Below the pieces are notes generated by a model, which saw only the letters and a list, made by a program, of their open reading frames with translations, searched no databases and was not told the DNA's origin. Source: JADHUC01 sp964617665 (GTDB lineage Bacteria; Planctomycetota; Planctomycetia; Pirellulales; Pirellulaceae). Taken from it: DNA of 28,913 nucleotides. The position numbers and the translations under genes were made by a program. Of this stretch, positions 1 through 8,253 are shown piece by piece (the stretch's first letter is position 1; each line of letters begins with the position of its first letter). The stretch covers positions 1-28,913 of the forward strand of contig CAZUAH010000131.1 of the NCBI GenBank assembly GCA_964617665.1. Direction: 5' to 3'.

Positions 1-3
1 CAG

Positions 4-77
4 TCGGGGCGACTGGATTTGAACCAGCGACCTCTGCGTCCCGAACGCAGCGCTCTACCAGCCTGAGCCACGCCCCG
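4..77 (-). tRNA. tRNA-Pro (anticodon CGG)
   Basis: Read on the minus strand this folds as a full cloverleaf. The seven-base acceptor stem CGGGGCG pairs with CGCCCCG, the D stem is GCTC/GAGC, and the anticodon stem CTGCG/CGCAG encloses the loop TTCGGGA. The T arm has the loop TTCAAAT. The anticodon CGG (plus-strand 41-43) reads proline CCG codons. The discriminator base is A and the next bases are CTG, so the 3' CCA is not encoded and must be added by the CCA-adding enzyme. The gene lies at the window edge and its 3' flank is cut after three bases. Confidence 0.96.
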
Positions 78-98
78 CGGAGTATTGGATAAGTCACT

Positions 99-126
99 AT
101 CTTAGCTGTTGGATGTCTCCGGTCAA
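99..126 (-). promoter_or_regulatory. Sigma70-type promoter of the tRNA-Pro gene
   Basis: On the minus strand there is TTGACC (126-121, five of six matches to the -35 consensus), a 16-base spacer, and TAAGAT (104-99, four of six matches to the -10). Transcription would begin near position 92, about 15 bases before the mature tRNA 5' end at 77. This is the usual geometry for a tRNA with a short leader removed by RNase P. The assignment rests on consensus match and position only. Confidence 0.6.
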
Positions 127-341
127 CGGCTGCTACGTCGGCATTTGTCGGCAGACGGCTGAAGATCCACGTTGCCTCCCCGTCTCCAGTGCCCTATCAC
201 GCCTAACGGTGCATATCCAGGGAGGGTCCCAACCGAACTCCTAAGTTTAGTCCCTTCTTCTAGTTGTGCCGCACAGATACTAGAATCAGACCGCTGCTGA
301 CGTGGCTGGGTTTGCGACCTCCGATGAAGGAGTGATGGACA

Positions 342-671
342 ATGTCCAAATATGTTGCTGATAAGGACCATTGCTCGCACCATAACATCTTCCCCGGCGT
401 GGATATCCACACATTCGCGGGGGAACACGTGATGTTGTCCATCGTGGAATTCGAGCCGGGGGCTGTGGTCGAGTGGCACAGCCATCCAAACGAACAGATG
501 GGCCTGCTGCTGGAGGGAGAAGCCGAGTTCTTCATCGACGAAGAACAGCATGTCGTCCGGCCTGGGGGAATGTGGCGCATCCCCGGCGGCGTGCGGCATA
601 AGGTGGTTGCGGGTGACAAGCCGGTTAGAGCCTTGGACATATTCTATCCGATTCGCGAAGATTACCTTTGA
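342..671 (+). CDS. Small single-domain cupin protein
   Basis: This 109-residue protein is one cupin_2 barrel. The first cupin motif runs from about residue 39 with HSH at 47-49 and E52, then a conserved G. The second motif is PGG near residue 77 followed by IPGGVRH, so the usual three-His, one-Glu metal site appears complete. Such stand-alone cupins bind a divalent metal and are often sugar- or small-molecule-binding proteins, isomerases or dioxygenases. The substrate cannot be told here. The start is fixed by AAGGAG nine bases upstream of the ATG. It is cytoplasmic, with no signal peptide. It precedes the membrane-protein gene by 61 bases on the same strand and may be the first gene of that run, but no link in function is evident. 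Confidence 0.85.
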   Translation: MSKYVADKDHCSHHNIFPGVDIHTFAGEHVMLSIVEFEPGAVVEWHSHPNEQMGLLLEGEAEFFIDEEQHVVRPGGMWRIPGGVRHKVVAGDKPVRALDIFYPIREDYL

Positions 672-732
672 TCCCGCCTTGCTCCAGCGGCTGTCTGAGG
701 CGTCGTTGCCGAACTGAGACGATTGAGAACCT

Positions 733-1251
733 GTGCCATCGGATCCAGCGAGAAAACCAACGCGGCCTTTTCCGAGCCGTTCCGTATTGCGCGGGATTCT
801 CCTTGGCGGCGGCTATGTCGTGCTGGTCTCCAAGCTGGTCAGCCAAGCAAGTGAATCGTCGTTCGTGTTGACGCTGTTTGCCGTGCTGACGACCGTTATC
901 ATGTTGTTTGTATTGGCGTTGCTTCTTGCCGTGCGATGGGCGATGGGCGAGGAGCGAAGGCGGTTCCAGGTGCAACTGGGCTCGTTGTTCCTGGTGACGG
1001 CCATATTCGCAGCGTACTTTGCCATCGTCCGTTGGTTCGCGCACATCGGAAACACGCCGATCGATCAATTGAATCTTGGCGCCTGGGCAGCTATTTTCAT
1101 TTACAGTGGGGTTTTGACCCTGATGTCCGTTCCGTTCGTCGTACTGTTGGGCGAGGGCCTACTGGCGCTGGCGGCGTGGCTTGTGTGGCGGCCCACCGTG
1201 CAGAAAGCCCTGCAGCGACTGCGGGCAGGGCCAGAGAAGACGAAAAACTGA
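733..1251 (+). CDS. Hypothetical membrane protein, four or five TM segments
   Basis: I do not recognise a family. The 172-residue product begins at a GTG codon and has a short basic N-terminus. Hydrophobic segments lie at about residues 18-38, 43-70, 81-103 and 113-150, the last long enough for two helices. A basic cytoplasmic tail (QKALQRLRAGPEKTK) ends it. The loop between the second and third segments is strongly charged (EERRR). The stop codon lies 12 bases before the start of the O-antigen-ligase-like gene, so the two are very likely co-transcribed. It may be an accessory subunit of the envelope polysaccharide step, but that is inference from position. The ribosome-binding site is weak, so the exact start is uncertain. 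Confidence 0.75.
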   Translation: MPSDPARKPTRPFPSRSVLRGILLGGGYVVLVSKLVSQASESSFVLTLFAVLTTVIMLFVLALLLAVRWAMGEERRRFQVQLGSLFLVTAIFAAYFAIVRWFAHIGNTPIDQLNLGAWAAIFIYSGVLTLMSVPFVVLLGEGLLALAAWLVWRPTVQKALQRLRAGPEKTKN

Positions 1252-1263
1252 CCGAGACGGCGT

Positions 1264-3543
1264 ATGCCGAAACAGCGTTCCGAAAAGAAAAGACGAACGA
1301 AGCCATCGAAAGACGCCTCGTCGGCCGAGTCCGTCATCGACCTCGCCCGCCGTGTGGCCTTGGCAGCTCTGGTGGCCCTACTCGTAGCCACGCCACTTAT
1401 TCCCAGTGAATCGGCTGCGGAACTAGGGACTGGCACGCTGCTGATTTTGTTCTGGCTGCTGCTTCTGGTCGTCTGGCTCGTTGCAGGTCTCGTATTCAGG
1501 CGAACGGAGTTTCGATTCGGCTGGATTGACGCAGCGGTAGCCCTGTTTCTGGCATTGCACTCGCTTAGCGCGATCATCATGGCTGGGGAAGGCCACGCTC
1601 GGCCGACGATCAACATGCTGTGGCAGTGGCTTAGCTTCGGTGCGTGCTTTCTTCTTGCGCGCCAGTTGCTTCGGTCGGCCGCAGAAGCGCGAGCCGTGTG
1701 CGCCGTTATGCTATCGCTGGCAGTTTCTCTTTCGATGCTGGGGTTCTACCAGCATTTCTATGGCTTGCCGCAGTTGCGCGAGGAATATGATCGCAATCCA
1801 GAGCGCGTCTTGCGTGAAGCAGGAATTGACCCCACGCCGAGTTCGCCGGCTCGGAAGCTATTTGAAGACCGTCTGAAGAGTACGGAGCCAACTGCGACGT
1901 TTGCATTGACGAATTCCCTTGCCGGCGTGTTGGCGACATGGTTGGTGGCGGCTGTGGGGATCGGCGTCTCCACATGGAACAGAACGCGTCCAAGATGGCA
2001 GACGGTTGTGGGCGTGGCCGTCTGCTGTCTGGTGATCGGCTTTTGTCTCTTTCTGACCAAGAGTCGTACGGCCATGATTGCCGTGGTCGCGGGCTTGGTA
2101 TTCCTAGCTTGGCATCGCTGGCGAGGCGGGCGCGGGATCGACTGGAGGATCATTGCCGCTGGTGGTGCAGTGTTCGTGCTCCTTTTGGCAGGCGCGATCG
2201 CAGCCGGTTCATTTGATTTGTTGGTGCTAAGCGAAACGCCCAAATCAGCGCTATACCGCATCCAATACTGGCAATCGGCAGCAGCGATGATTTCCGATCA
2301 TCCTCTGTTTGGCTGCGGCCCAGGCAACTTCCAGCAGTACTACACCACGTACAAGCTGCCCGAAGCCAGCGAAACAATCGCCGATCCTCATAACTTCCTG
2401 CTAGAAGTCTGGGCAACGGCCGGAACGCCCGTGATGTTGGCGTTTGTGTCGATTATTTCGTTGGCAGTCTGGCGGCTGATACGGACCGGTGAAGATGCAG
2501 AGGGCAGAGGTGTAGATAAGAGGGAAACAGCGTCGGAGACCGACGAACGGCATCCGACAGATCTACAGACAGTTGGCTTTGTTTATGGTGGCGCCGTGTT
2601 GGGAGTCTTCCTGGCCTTTCCGTGTGGAATCGTGGCCGGGTTCTTGCCTGATCCCGCGCTGCTGTGGATGGGACTGCCGATGGCCGTGGTCTGCGCTAGC
2701 CTGCTGCACACGTGGAGTATCCGCGGCACGCTGCCAGTATGGGTACCGACGGTGGCCGCCGGTGTACTGTTGGTTAACCTGTTGGCCGCTGGTGGAATCG
2801 GCTTTCCTGGCGTGGCACAAAACTGGTGGCTGTTGTTGGCGATCACATTGTGCCTTCTGGACGCCGAGCGACCGCTGAAGCTGGTCTCGCGTGCGGCGGC
2901 GGCCGGCGCGGTCGTAATCGCGATTCTGGTGGTGTTAGCGTTTTATCAGACGATGTACCAACCCGTGCTTCAGTGCCAGACAGGCATCAACATTGGGAAC
3001 TCGTTTGTCCAAGACGGAAGCTTTGACGAAGCACAAGCCGCTTACGCCAAGGCCGCGATGGCCGACCCGTATTCGGCGGAGCCGTGGATGCACTTGGCGT
3101 CGTTGCATCAGCGGCTGGTGATCGAAACGAAAGACCTATCGCGATTACAGCACTTCGATCATGCAGCTGAAGAAGCACTGAAACGCGATCGGCGTTCCCA
3201 CACTACCTTCAGGACACTGGGTAATTTGCGTCTTGAGCTGTATCGCGTGTTGGACGATCGCGAGCAGCTCGATCGAGCGATCAAGGCCTATAGTCGATGG
3301 GTAGAGTTCTATCCCAACAGCAACATGGCACACGCTCAGTTGGCTTGGGCCTACCGCATCGCCGGCGACGACCAAGCCGCCTCACAGGAGGCGAAGATAG
3401 CGTTAGGGCTTGACAAACTGAATCCTCACAGGGAAAAGAAGCTAGGTGAACAACAAGTCTACGACCCGGCAAGCAAGCGTCCCGAAAACGAGACCGCCGA
3501 ACAACTGATGGAGCGTCTGCGTACTTATGATGGCGAGTCTTGA
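1264..3543 (+). CDS. O-antigen ligase/polymerase (Wzy_C family) fused to C-terminal TPR domain
   Basis: This 759-residue polytopic inner-membrane protein has about a dozen hydrophobic helices between residues 25 and 560. It belongs to the O-antigen ligase/polymerase superfamily, which transfers or polymerises undecaprenyl-linked sugars on the periplasmic face. The family signature is visible: TKSRTA near residue 261 after a transmembrane helix, then the large periplasmic loop with GCGPGNF from about residue 350 and DPHN with the conserved His at 376. After the last helix, residues 570-735 form TPR-like helical repeats (for example ALxxDPYSAEPWxxLA). A polar loop at about 405-435 separates two helices. 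It follows the small membrane protein by 12 bases and is followed by a DUF1573 gene 52 bases on. Ligase and polymerase cannot be told apart from sequence, so no wzy or waaL symbol is given. Confidence 0.85.
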   Translation: MPKQRSEKKRRTKPSKDASSAESVIDLARRVALAALVALLVATPLIPSESAAELGTGTLLILFWLLLLVVWLVAGLVFRRTEFRFGWIDAAVALFLALHSLSAIIMAGEGHARPTINMLWQWLSFGACFLLARQLLRSAAEARAVCAVMLSLAVSLSMLGFYQHFYGLPQLREEYDRNPERVLREAGIDPTPSSPARKLFEDRLKSTEPTATFALTNSLAGVLATWLVAAVGIGVSTWNRTRPRWQTVVGVAVCCLVIGFCLFLTKSRTAMIAVVAGLVFLAWHRWRGGRGIDWRIIAAGGAVFVLLLAGAIAAGSFDLLVLSETPKSALYRIQYWQSAAAMISDHPLFGCGPGNFQQYYTTYKLPEASETIADPHNFLLEVWATAGTPVMLAFVSIISLAVWRLIRTGEDAEGRGVDKRETASETDERHPTDLQTVGFVYGGAVLGVFLAFPCGIVAGFLPDPALLWMGLPMAVVCASLLHTWSIRGTLPVWVPTVAAGVLLVNLLAAGGIGFPGVAQNWWLLLAITLCLLDAERPLKLVSRAAAAGAVVIAILVVLAFYQTMYQPVLQCQTGINIGNSFVQDGSFDEAQAAYAKAAMADPYSAEPWMHLASLHQRLVIETKDLSRLQHFDHAAEEALKRDRRSHTTFRTLGNLRLELYRVLDDREQLDRAIKAYSRWVEFYPNSNMAHAQLAWAYRIAGDDQAASQEAKIALGLDKLNPHREKKLGEQQVYDPASKRPENETAEQLMERLRTYDGES

Positions 3544-3595
3544 GTTAGCTTTCGCTGGGTAAATGCTGATAGGAAGAATGGGAGTCCTGAACACG

Positions 3596-4771
3596 ATGAG
3601 AATCTGGGTTATCGCTGCTGTCTCGATCTTGGTAGGCATTGGAACCGGTTTTGGCAGCGTTTATATCGAATTCGCCAAGGTCCCTGATCAATTCGAACCG
3701 CATAGCCAACCGGCGCCGAAAGGCCTGGACGGCGACCTGCCTACAGAGATTCCCAGTGCCGTTGTGGTCGGTAGCAACTCGTACGACTTCGGCAGAGCCC
3801 AGCGCGACAGCAAAATGAAGCACACCTTCGTGATTAGGAACGAAGGCAGTGTACCCTTGACGCTGGAGAAGGGCCCGACCAGCTGCAAATGCGCGCTAAG
3901 CGATTTGGAATCGGACAGCATCCAGCCCGGAAAAAGCGGCAAGGTAACACTTGAATGGAAAATCAACGTGCTTGGCAAGCACTTCCGGCAAACGGCGGAG
4001 ATTTACACCAACGACCCCGTCCATTCGACGATTCTGCTGGAAATCACCGGCAAAATCACGGACGTGTTGCGCATGGAGCCAAGGGATCTGGTGCTCAGCA
4101 GTGTTTCGGTCAGCGAGGGAGGCGATACGCAATTCCGGATCTACGGTTTTGACATCGAGGATCTGAAGATAGTCGAATACACATTCGACAACCAAGAGAC
4201 TGCTCCGTTCTTCGACTTGACGTTTGCGGATTTGGAGCCCGCGGACCTGAAGGACGAATCGGACGCGTCCTGCGGAGTAGCCGGGACGCTGGCGGTAAAA
4301 TCAGGGTTGCCTTTGGGGCCGCTAAACCAGAAAATTCACCTTAAGACCAATATCGAAAAAGCCTCCAACCTCGAACTGTCTGTAACCGGTTCCGTTATCG
4401 GTGATATTTCGATCGTGGGGCCGAGGACTTTTTCACACACAACCAATACGATCAAGTTTGGTACACTCGATGCGTCGGAAGGAGCCAAAGCAACTCTGCG
4501 TCTCTTGGTCAAAGGCCCCTATCGGCATGATGTGGAATTGACGGTGAAGGAGATAGATCCGGCTGATGTGGTGGTGGCCTCGCGTGGCGAGCCGAAACAG
4601 ATCAACGACGGTGCAGTCTATATGTATCCTCTGACAGTGGAGATTCCGAAGAACACACGCACGGTCAATTGCCTAGGTGTGAAAAATGGGTCACTGGGAA
4701 AAATCCTGATTGAGACCACGCATCCGACTGCCAAAGAGGTGCCCATCTACATTAAGTTTGCGGTCAAGTAA
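3596..4771 (+). CDS. DUF1573 family membrane-anchored protein
   Basis: This 391-residue protein has a single N-terminal anchor or uncleaved signal (MRIWVIAAVSILVGIGTG) and is otherwise extracytoplasmic. Residues about 60-165 form a DUF1573 immunoglobulin-like domain. It starts with YDFG, has the typical SCKCA cysteine pair near residue 97, and contains a 'TNDP' turn before the last strand. The remaining 220 residues look like one or two further beta-sandwich repeats. DUF1573 proteins are abundant in planctomycetes and Bacteroidetes and have no established function. I chose the ATG at 3596 over in-frame ATGs at 3563 and 3578 because GGGAG lies 11 bases before it and the hydrophobic segment then begins at residue 3. 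It lies between the ligase and the haem lipoprotein and is probably in the same transcript. Confidence 0.85.
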   Translation: MRIWVIAAVSILVGIGTGFGSVYIEFAKVPDQFEPHSQPAPKGLDGDLPTEIPSAVVVGSNSYDFGRAQRDSKMKHTFVIRNEGSVPLTLEKGPTSCKCALSDLESDSIQPGKSGKVTLEWKINVLGKHFRQTAEIYTNDPVHSTILLEITGKITDVLRMEPRDLVLSSVSVSEGGDTQFRIYGFDIEDLKIVEYTFDNQETAPFFDLTFADLEPADLKDESDASCGVAGTLAVKSGLPLGPLNQKIHLKTNIEKASNLELSVTGSVIGDISIVGPRTFSHTTNTIKFGTLDASEGAKATLRLLVKGPYRHDVELTVKEIDPADVVVASRGEPKQINDGAVYMYPLTVEIPKNTRTVNCLGVKNGSLGKILIETTHPTAKEVPIYIKFAVK

Positions 4772-4817
4772 ACGGGCTGTCCCGGCCGCGCGGTCCGAGC
4801 AAAGGAAGGAGCCGTTC

Positions 4818-6419
4818 ATGACAACGCGATTACGTAGCGTGTCGAGCGCGACGTTGGCTTGTCTGTCTATTGTCGTGCTGTGTGTCTTCACCGGTTGTCC
4901 ACCAGAGGGACAGCCGGATATCCCCGTCAGTTCGATTTCGGGTACGGCCAACAAGGATGTGCCGAAGACGGTCCCCGTGCCAAACGAGCCGGAGGCTCCT
5001 GCGAAGGAAAAGGACGCCGATTCCGCTCCAAAGAAGAAAACCAAAAAGCGAGAGCCTCTGTTCGTCGGCTGGCCCGATCCGGAATATGTCCTGTTCGTCA
5101 CCGGACGGCAGGACGGCTATATCGAACCGTGTGGCTGCACGGGCTTGGCGAACCAGAAAGGCGGCCTTGTGCGCCGCTACACGCTGAAGAAGCAGTTGAT
5201 CGAACGCGGCTGGGACGTAGTCCCTGTCGACGTAGGCAACCAAGTGCGCCGATTTGGAAGGCAACCGGAAATCAAATTTCAGTGGACGATCGATGCGATG
5301 CGGCAGATCGGTTACCGAGCGATCGCGTTTGGGCCCGACGATTTACGACTGTACGTTGCCGAAGTGGCGAGGCTTACAGCGAGTGAAGACGAGGACAACC
5401 CAAGTGAGTTTGTATGCGCGAACGCCGCGGTAATCGCTCGAGAGTTGACGCCGCAATTCCACGTAATCGAAGCGAACGGCAAGAAGATCGGTGTCACTGC
5501 AGTTTTGAGCGCGGAACACCAAGACAAGATTGCTGGTGACGAGATCGTGAAACACCCGGCCGAGGGAGCCCTGAGTGAGACATGGGCCGAATTGGAGAAG
5601 GAATCCTGTGATCTCTACGTTCTTCTGGCTCATGCATCGATTGACGACTCGAAACAACTGGCGCAGAAGTTCCCGAAATTCGATGTCGTTGTGACTGCCG
5701 GCGGCGCGGGCGAGCCGACTTACGAGGCTGAGAAGATACCGAACACAGACGCCATCCTCGTTCAAGTGGGCACCAAGGGCACGCATGTCGGTGTGGTTGG
5801 CGTGTTCGACGACGAAGAGAAGCCTCTGCGTTATCAGCGTGTGCCGCTGGACGACCGTTTTCCAGACTCGAAAGAAATGCTCGCTATTCTGGCAGGCTAC
5901 CAGGAGGAACTGAAGACTGCCGGCCTGGAAGGATTGGGGTTGAAACCGCTCCCACATCCCAGCGGCCGAACGTTCGTCGGATCAGAGGCCTGCGAAGATT
6001 GCCATGAAGAGGAATACGAGATTTGGGAGGACACGCCACATGCCGAAGCTCTGGATTCGCTTGTTCACCCCGGTGAGCGGAGCGAGATTCCACGGCATCT
6101 GGATCCGGAGTGCATCAGTTGCCATGTGACCGGCTGGAGCCCCCAGAGCTATCTGCCCTACAAATCGGGATATCTCGGCCTGGACGAAACGCCGGCAATG
6201 CAGAACGTGGGTTGCGAAAACTGCCACGGCCCTGGGTCGGCGCATGTGGACGCAGAGGTTGACGGGGAAGACGACGACTTAATGGAAAAACTGCGAGAGG
6301 ACATGAAACTGGGGGAGCAGGCCGAGAAGAAGTGCATGGAGTGTCACGACTTGGACAACAGTCCGGACTTCCATGTGGAGGGAGCATTTGAGAAGTACTG
6401 GGAGAAGGTCGAGCATTAG
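4818..6419 (+). CDS. Lipoprotein: metallophosphatase/UshA-like domain fused to four-haem cytochrome c554-type domain
   Basis: The 533-residue protein has a signal peptide ending in a slightly non-canonical lipobox (FTGC, Cys27), then a Pro/Lys-rich linker. Residues about 85-385 resemble UshA/calcineurin-like metallophosphatases in the form often fused to cytochromes. The marker is EPCGC followed by GGLVRR, then VDVGNQ, FGPDDL, LAHA and an (A)GGAGEPT segment. The C-terminal 150 residues carry four CxxCH haem sites at C392, C432, C466 and C506 plus extra His residues, as in tetrahaem cytochrome c554-like modules. It would sit in the envelope facing the periplasm. The frame is open further upstream, but AAGGAAGGAG lies before the ATG at 4818 and only this start gives a signal peptide. 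Whether the phosphatase domain is still catalytic is unclear, because its first metal motif is replaced by the PCGC segment. Confidence 0.85.
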   Translation: MTTRLRSVSSATLACLSIVVLCVFTGCPPEGQPDIPVSSISGTANKDVPKTVPVPNEPEAPAKEKDADSAPKKKTKKREPLFVGWPDPEYVLFVTGRQDGYIEPCGCTGLANQKGGLVRRYTLKKQLIERGWDVVPVDVGNQVRRFGRQPEIKFQWTIDAMRQIGYRAIAFGPDDLRLYVAEVARLTASEDEDNPSEFVCANAAVIARELTPQFHVIEANGKKIGVTAVLSAEHQDKIAGDEIVKHPAEGALSETWAELEKESCDLYVLLAHASIDDSKQLAQKFPKFDVVVTAGGAGEPTYEAEKIPNTDAILVQVGTKGTHVGVVGVFDDEEKPLRYQRVPLDDRFPDSKEMLAILAGYQEELKTAGLEGLGLKPLPHPSGRTFVGSEACEDCHEEEYEIWEDTPHAEALDSLVHPGERSEIPRHLDPECISCHVTGWSPQSYLPYKSGYLGLDETPAMQNVGCENCHGPGSAHVDAEVDGEDDDLMEKLREDMKLGEQAEKKCMECHDLDNSPDFHVEGAFEKYWEKVEH

Positions 6420-6535
6420 TGCGTGTCGCACGGACGTGTAGCGTCTGCGGCGCTGTGAATCAAAGGGCCAAACGGCGAAAAAAACGCTACTGTTATCCCG
6501 AACGCGCTCAAGTTACCTCTTTGGAGGTCTTCACG

Positions 6536-6958
6536 ATGCGAGAGATAATCCCACAGCAACTCTGGCTTGGGAACGCGCTGGATCGTGAGCCTCGTCGATT
6601 GTACGAACTGGGCATCGCGGCGCTTGTGGATTTGGCGGTCGAAGAGTTGCAGGCACATCTGACTCGCGACTTGATATATTGCCGCTTTCCGCTCGTCGAC
6701 GGTGCGGGAAACACTCCGGAAGTGGTTACGGCCGCCATCGAGACGACCGCCTCGCTAATTCGGAAACAGGTGCCTACGTTGGTTACCTGTGCCGCCGGCA
6801 TGAGCCGTTCGCCGGCGATCATTGCCGCCACTCTAGCGTTTCTTCACGATGATTCGCCGGATGAGTGTCTGCAACGGCTGATCGCTGGACATCCGCATGA
6901 CGTCTCGCCCTCGCTCTGGGGCGAGGTGAAGGCCGCGTACGCCGAAATGATCGGCTGA
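6536..6958 (+). CDS. Dual-specificity-phosphatase-like protein
   Basis: This 140-residue cytoplasmic protein matches the core of dual-specificity (DUSP/cysteine-dependent) phosphatases. It opens with the QLWLGN segment. A candidate general-acid Asp lies in PLVDGAG, near residue 62. The P-loop CAAGMSRS is at about residues 84-91 and supplies the catalytic Cys and Arg of CX5R. The residue before the Cys is Thr rather than the usual His, which normally lowers the Cys pKa. A clear GGAGG ten bases upstream of the ATG at 6536 fixes the start. It follows the haem lipoprotein by 116 bases and converges with the ZIP transporter gene. The substrate (phosphoprotein or other phosphoester) is unknown. Confidence 0.85.
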   Translation: MREIIPQQLWLGNALDREPRRLYELGIAALVDLAVEELQAHLTRDLIYCRFPLVDGAGNTPEVVTAAIETTASLIRKQVPTLVTCAAGMSRSPAIIAATLAFLHDDSPDECLQRLIAGHPHDVSPSLWGEVKAAYAEMIG

Positions 6959-7029
6959 TTGGGCAAGCCTTCTCAGTGGTCGATCGTTCCGCAAGTCAGT
7001 TCACAGTGTCCGAGATCACGGAAAGGTGG

Positions 7030-8001
7030 TCAGTGTGCGTGCCCAGCGTGAGGGTCGTGCTCGGTGTGACTCTCGTCTTCAGCGTGAACTTCGTGGCCGT
7101 TTGTCTCAAGCGCTGGATGGCCGTGTTGGTGAGCCGGTTCGAGGAAGCCAATCGCGTAGGCTAAAGCGATACCCAGGACCAAGGCGGTGGACAGCTTCAC
7201 TTTGTCGTGCGCGTGGAACTGGACCTCCGGCAGGATGTCTCCAAGCGAAATGCAGAGGAACACGCCGGCTGCGAATCCAAGTGCCCATCCCAGAATCGCC
7301 TGCTGACTGTCCGCGAATTGCTGGATGCCCAGATAGAATCCAGCCGCGCCAACAGCGCACATCAAGGCAAAGCCAAGATTCACCATGTTGCGGGTCCGCA
7401 TCGACCAACCACCCGCGGCCATCACCGTAGTGATTGACATGGCGTCCAGCGGCTTGTGAAGAAACACGGCCAGAAATGTGCCTATGCCGAACAGCGATAC
7501 CCCTGCAGTCGCCTCGTGAGCTTCGGCCGACACGCTGGCCGCCAACGCCATTCCGTCGATCACGGTATGCAACGCCAACCCGACGAATAGTCCGAGCCAG
7601 CTGTAGCGATGGCGATGCGCAACGCAACGTTCGCCATCGGTCGGATAGTCGTGATGGGCATGGTCCTTGTGGTCTGCGGTCTCTTCACAATGGCTGTGGC
7701 CGCACGTTTCCGCTTGCTCGACCGGACCGTGCTGGTGAACATGGAAGATCCGAATCAGGAAGAACATGGTCAGCAGCCCAGCCAACGTTGCATATACGGT
7801 TTGGTCCAGGGATCCCGTCTGTGCGAACGAATGTGGCAGTAGGTGAAGCAAGCCAACACCCAGCACTAAACCGCCAACAAAGCTCATGACCACTTGCATG
7901 CCCGTATGCGACAGCCGCATTTTTGATGGCAGGATGCCGCCGGCGAGAGACGCCAAAGCGACGAGCAAGCAATAGATAGCGATCAGGATTATGGGCCACA
8001 T
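7030..8001 (-). CDS. ZIP family divalent metal transporter
   Basis: This 323-residue inner-membrane protein has about eight helices in ZIP topology and probably moves Zn2+ or a related ion into the cytoplasm. The first helix follows the ATG directly (MWPIILIAIYCLL). The metal-site helices are recognisable: LHTVIDGMALAASV for TM4 and FLHKPLDAMSI for TM5. The TM5 'HK' form resembles the ZIP9-like subfamily rather than the HEIPHE form. Long His-rich stretches occur between TM3 and TM4 (HVHQHG, CGHSHC, HAHH) and at the C-terminus (HQHGH ... HAGHAH), as expected for zinc-binding loops. An in-frame upstream extension adds only polar residues, so I start at 8001. It is divergent from the EF-hand gene. 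Confidence 0.9.
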   Translation of the reverse strand: MWPIILIAIYCLLVALASLAGGILPSKMRLSHTGMQVVMSFVGGLVLGVGLLHLLPHSFAQTGSLDQTVYATLAGLLTMFFLIRIFHVHQHGPVEQAETCGHSHCEETADHKDHAHHDYPTDGERCVAHRHRYSWLGLFVGLALHTVIDGMALAASVSAEAHEATAGVSLFGIGTFLAVFLHKPLDAMSITTVMAAGGWSMRTRNMVNLGFALMCAVGAAGFYLGIQQFADSQQAILGWALGFAAGVFLCISLGDILPEVQFHAHDKVKLSTALVLGIALAYAIGFLEPAHQHGHPALETNGHEVHAEDESHTEHDPHAGHAH

Positions 8002-8253
8002 CGTGTCATCTCGTTGCGCAAGCCAATGAAACTGCAAGCACATATCCTATGCATCCACGCTTCACCCACAAGATGGTGGCCAACTTGTGCTTTGCTAGGT
8101 CACATGTGGTCCGTATTGGGGAGACAGGGCCTTCGGTGGCCAAAACCAGCGAAATCCTCATACGCTAGCGGAACATTTGGCGGTCTGTGCTGTTTATTCT
8201 GACAGTAGCGGAGTTTCTCCACCTCGATCCACAGTACCAGGGAGTCAGAAGCG
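8002..8253. other. Divergent intergenic region between ZIP and EF-hand genes
   Basis: These 252 bases must hold the promoters of both divergent genes. I found no convincing Zur box, metal riboswitch or sigma70 pair. A nine-base direct repeat, GGTGGCCAA at 8075-8083 and 8135-8143, is 60 bases apart and could be chance. An open frame on the minus strand across the region does not look coding. Confidence 0.4.

Noticed and set aside
8075..8143. Direct repeat GGTGGCCAA, 60 bases apart, as a possible operator.
   Set aside because: Only nine bases, not palindromic, and not close to an identifiable promoter. Chance is likely.
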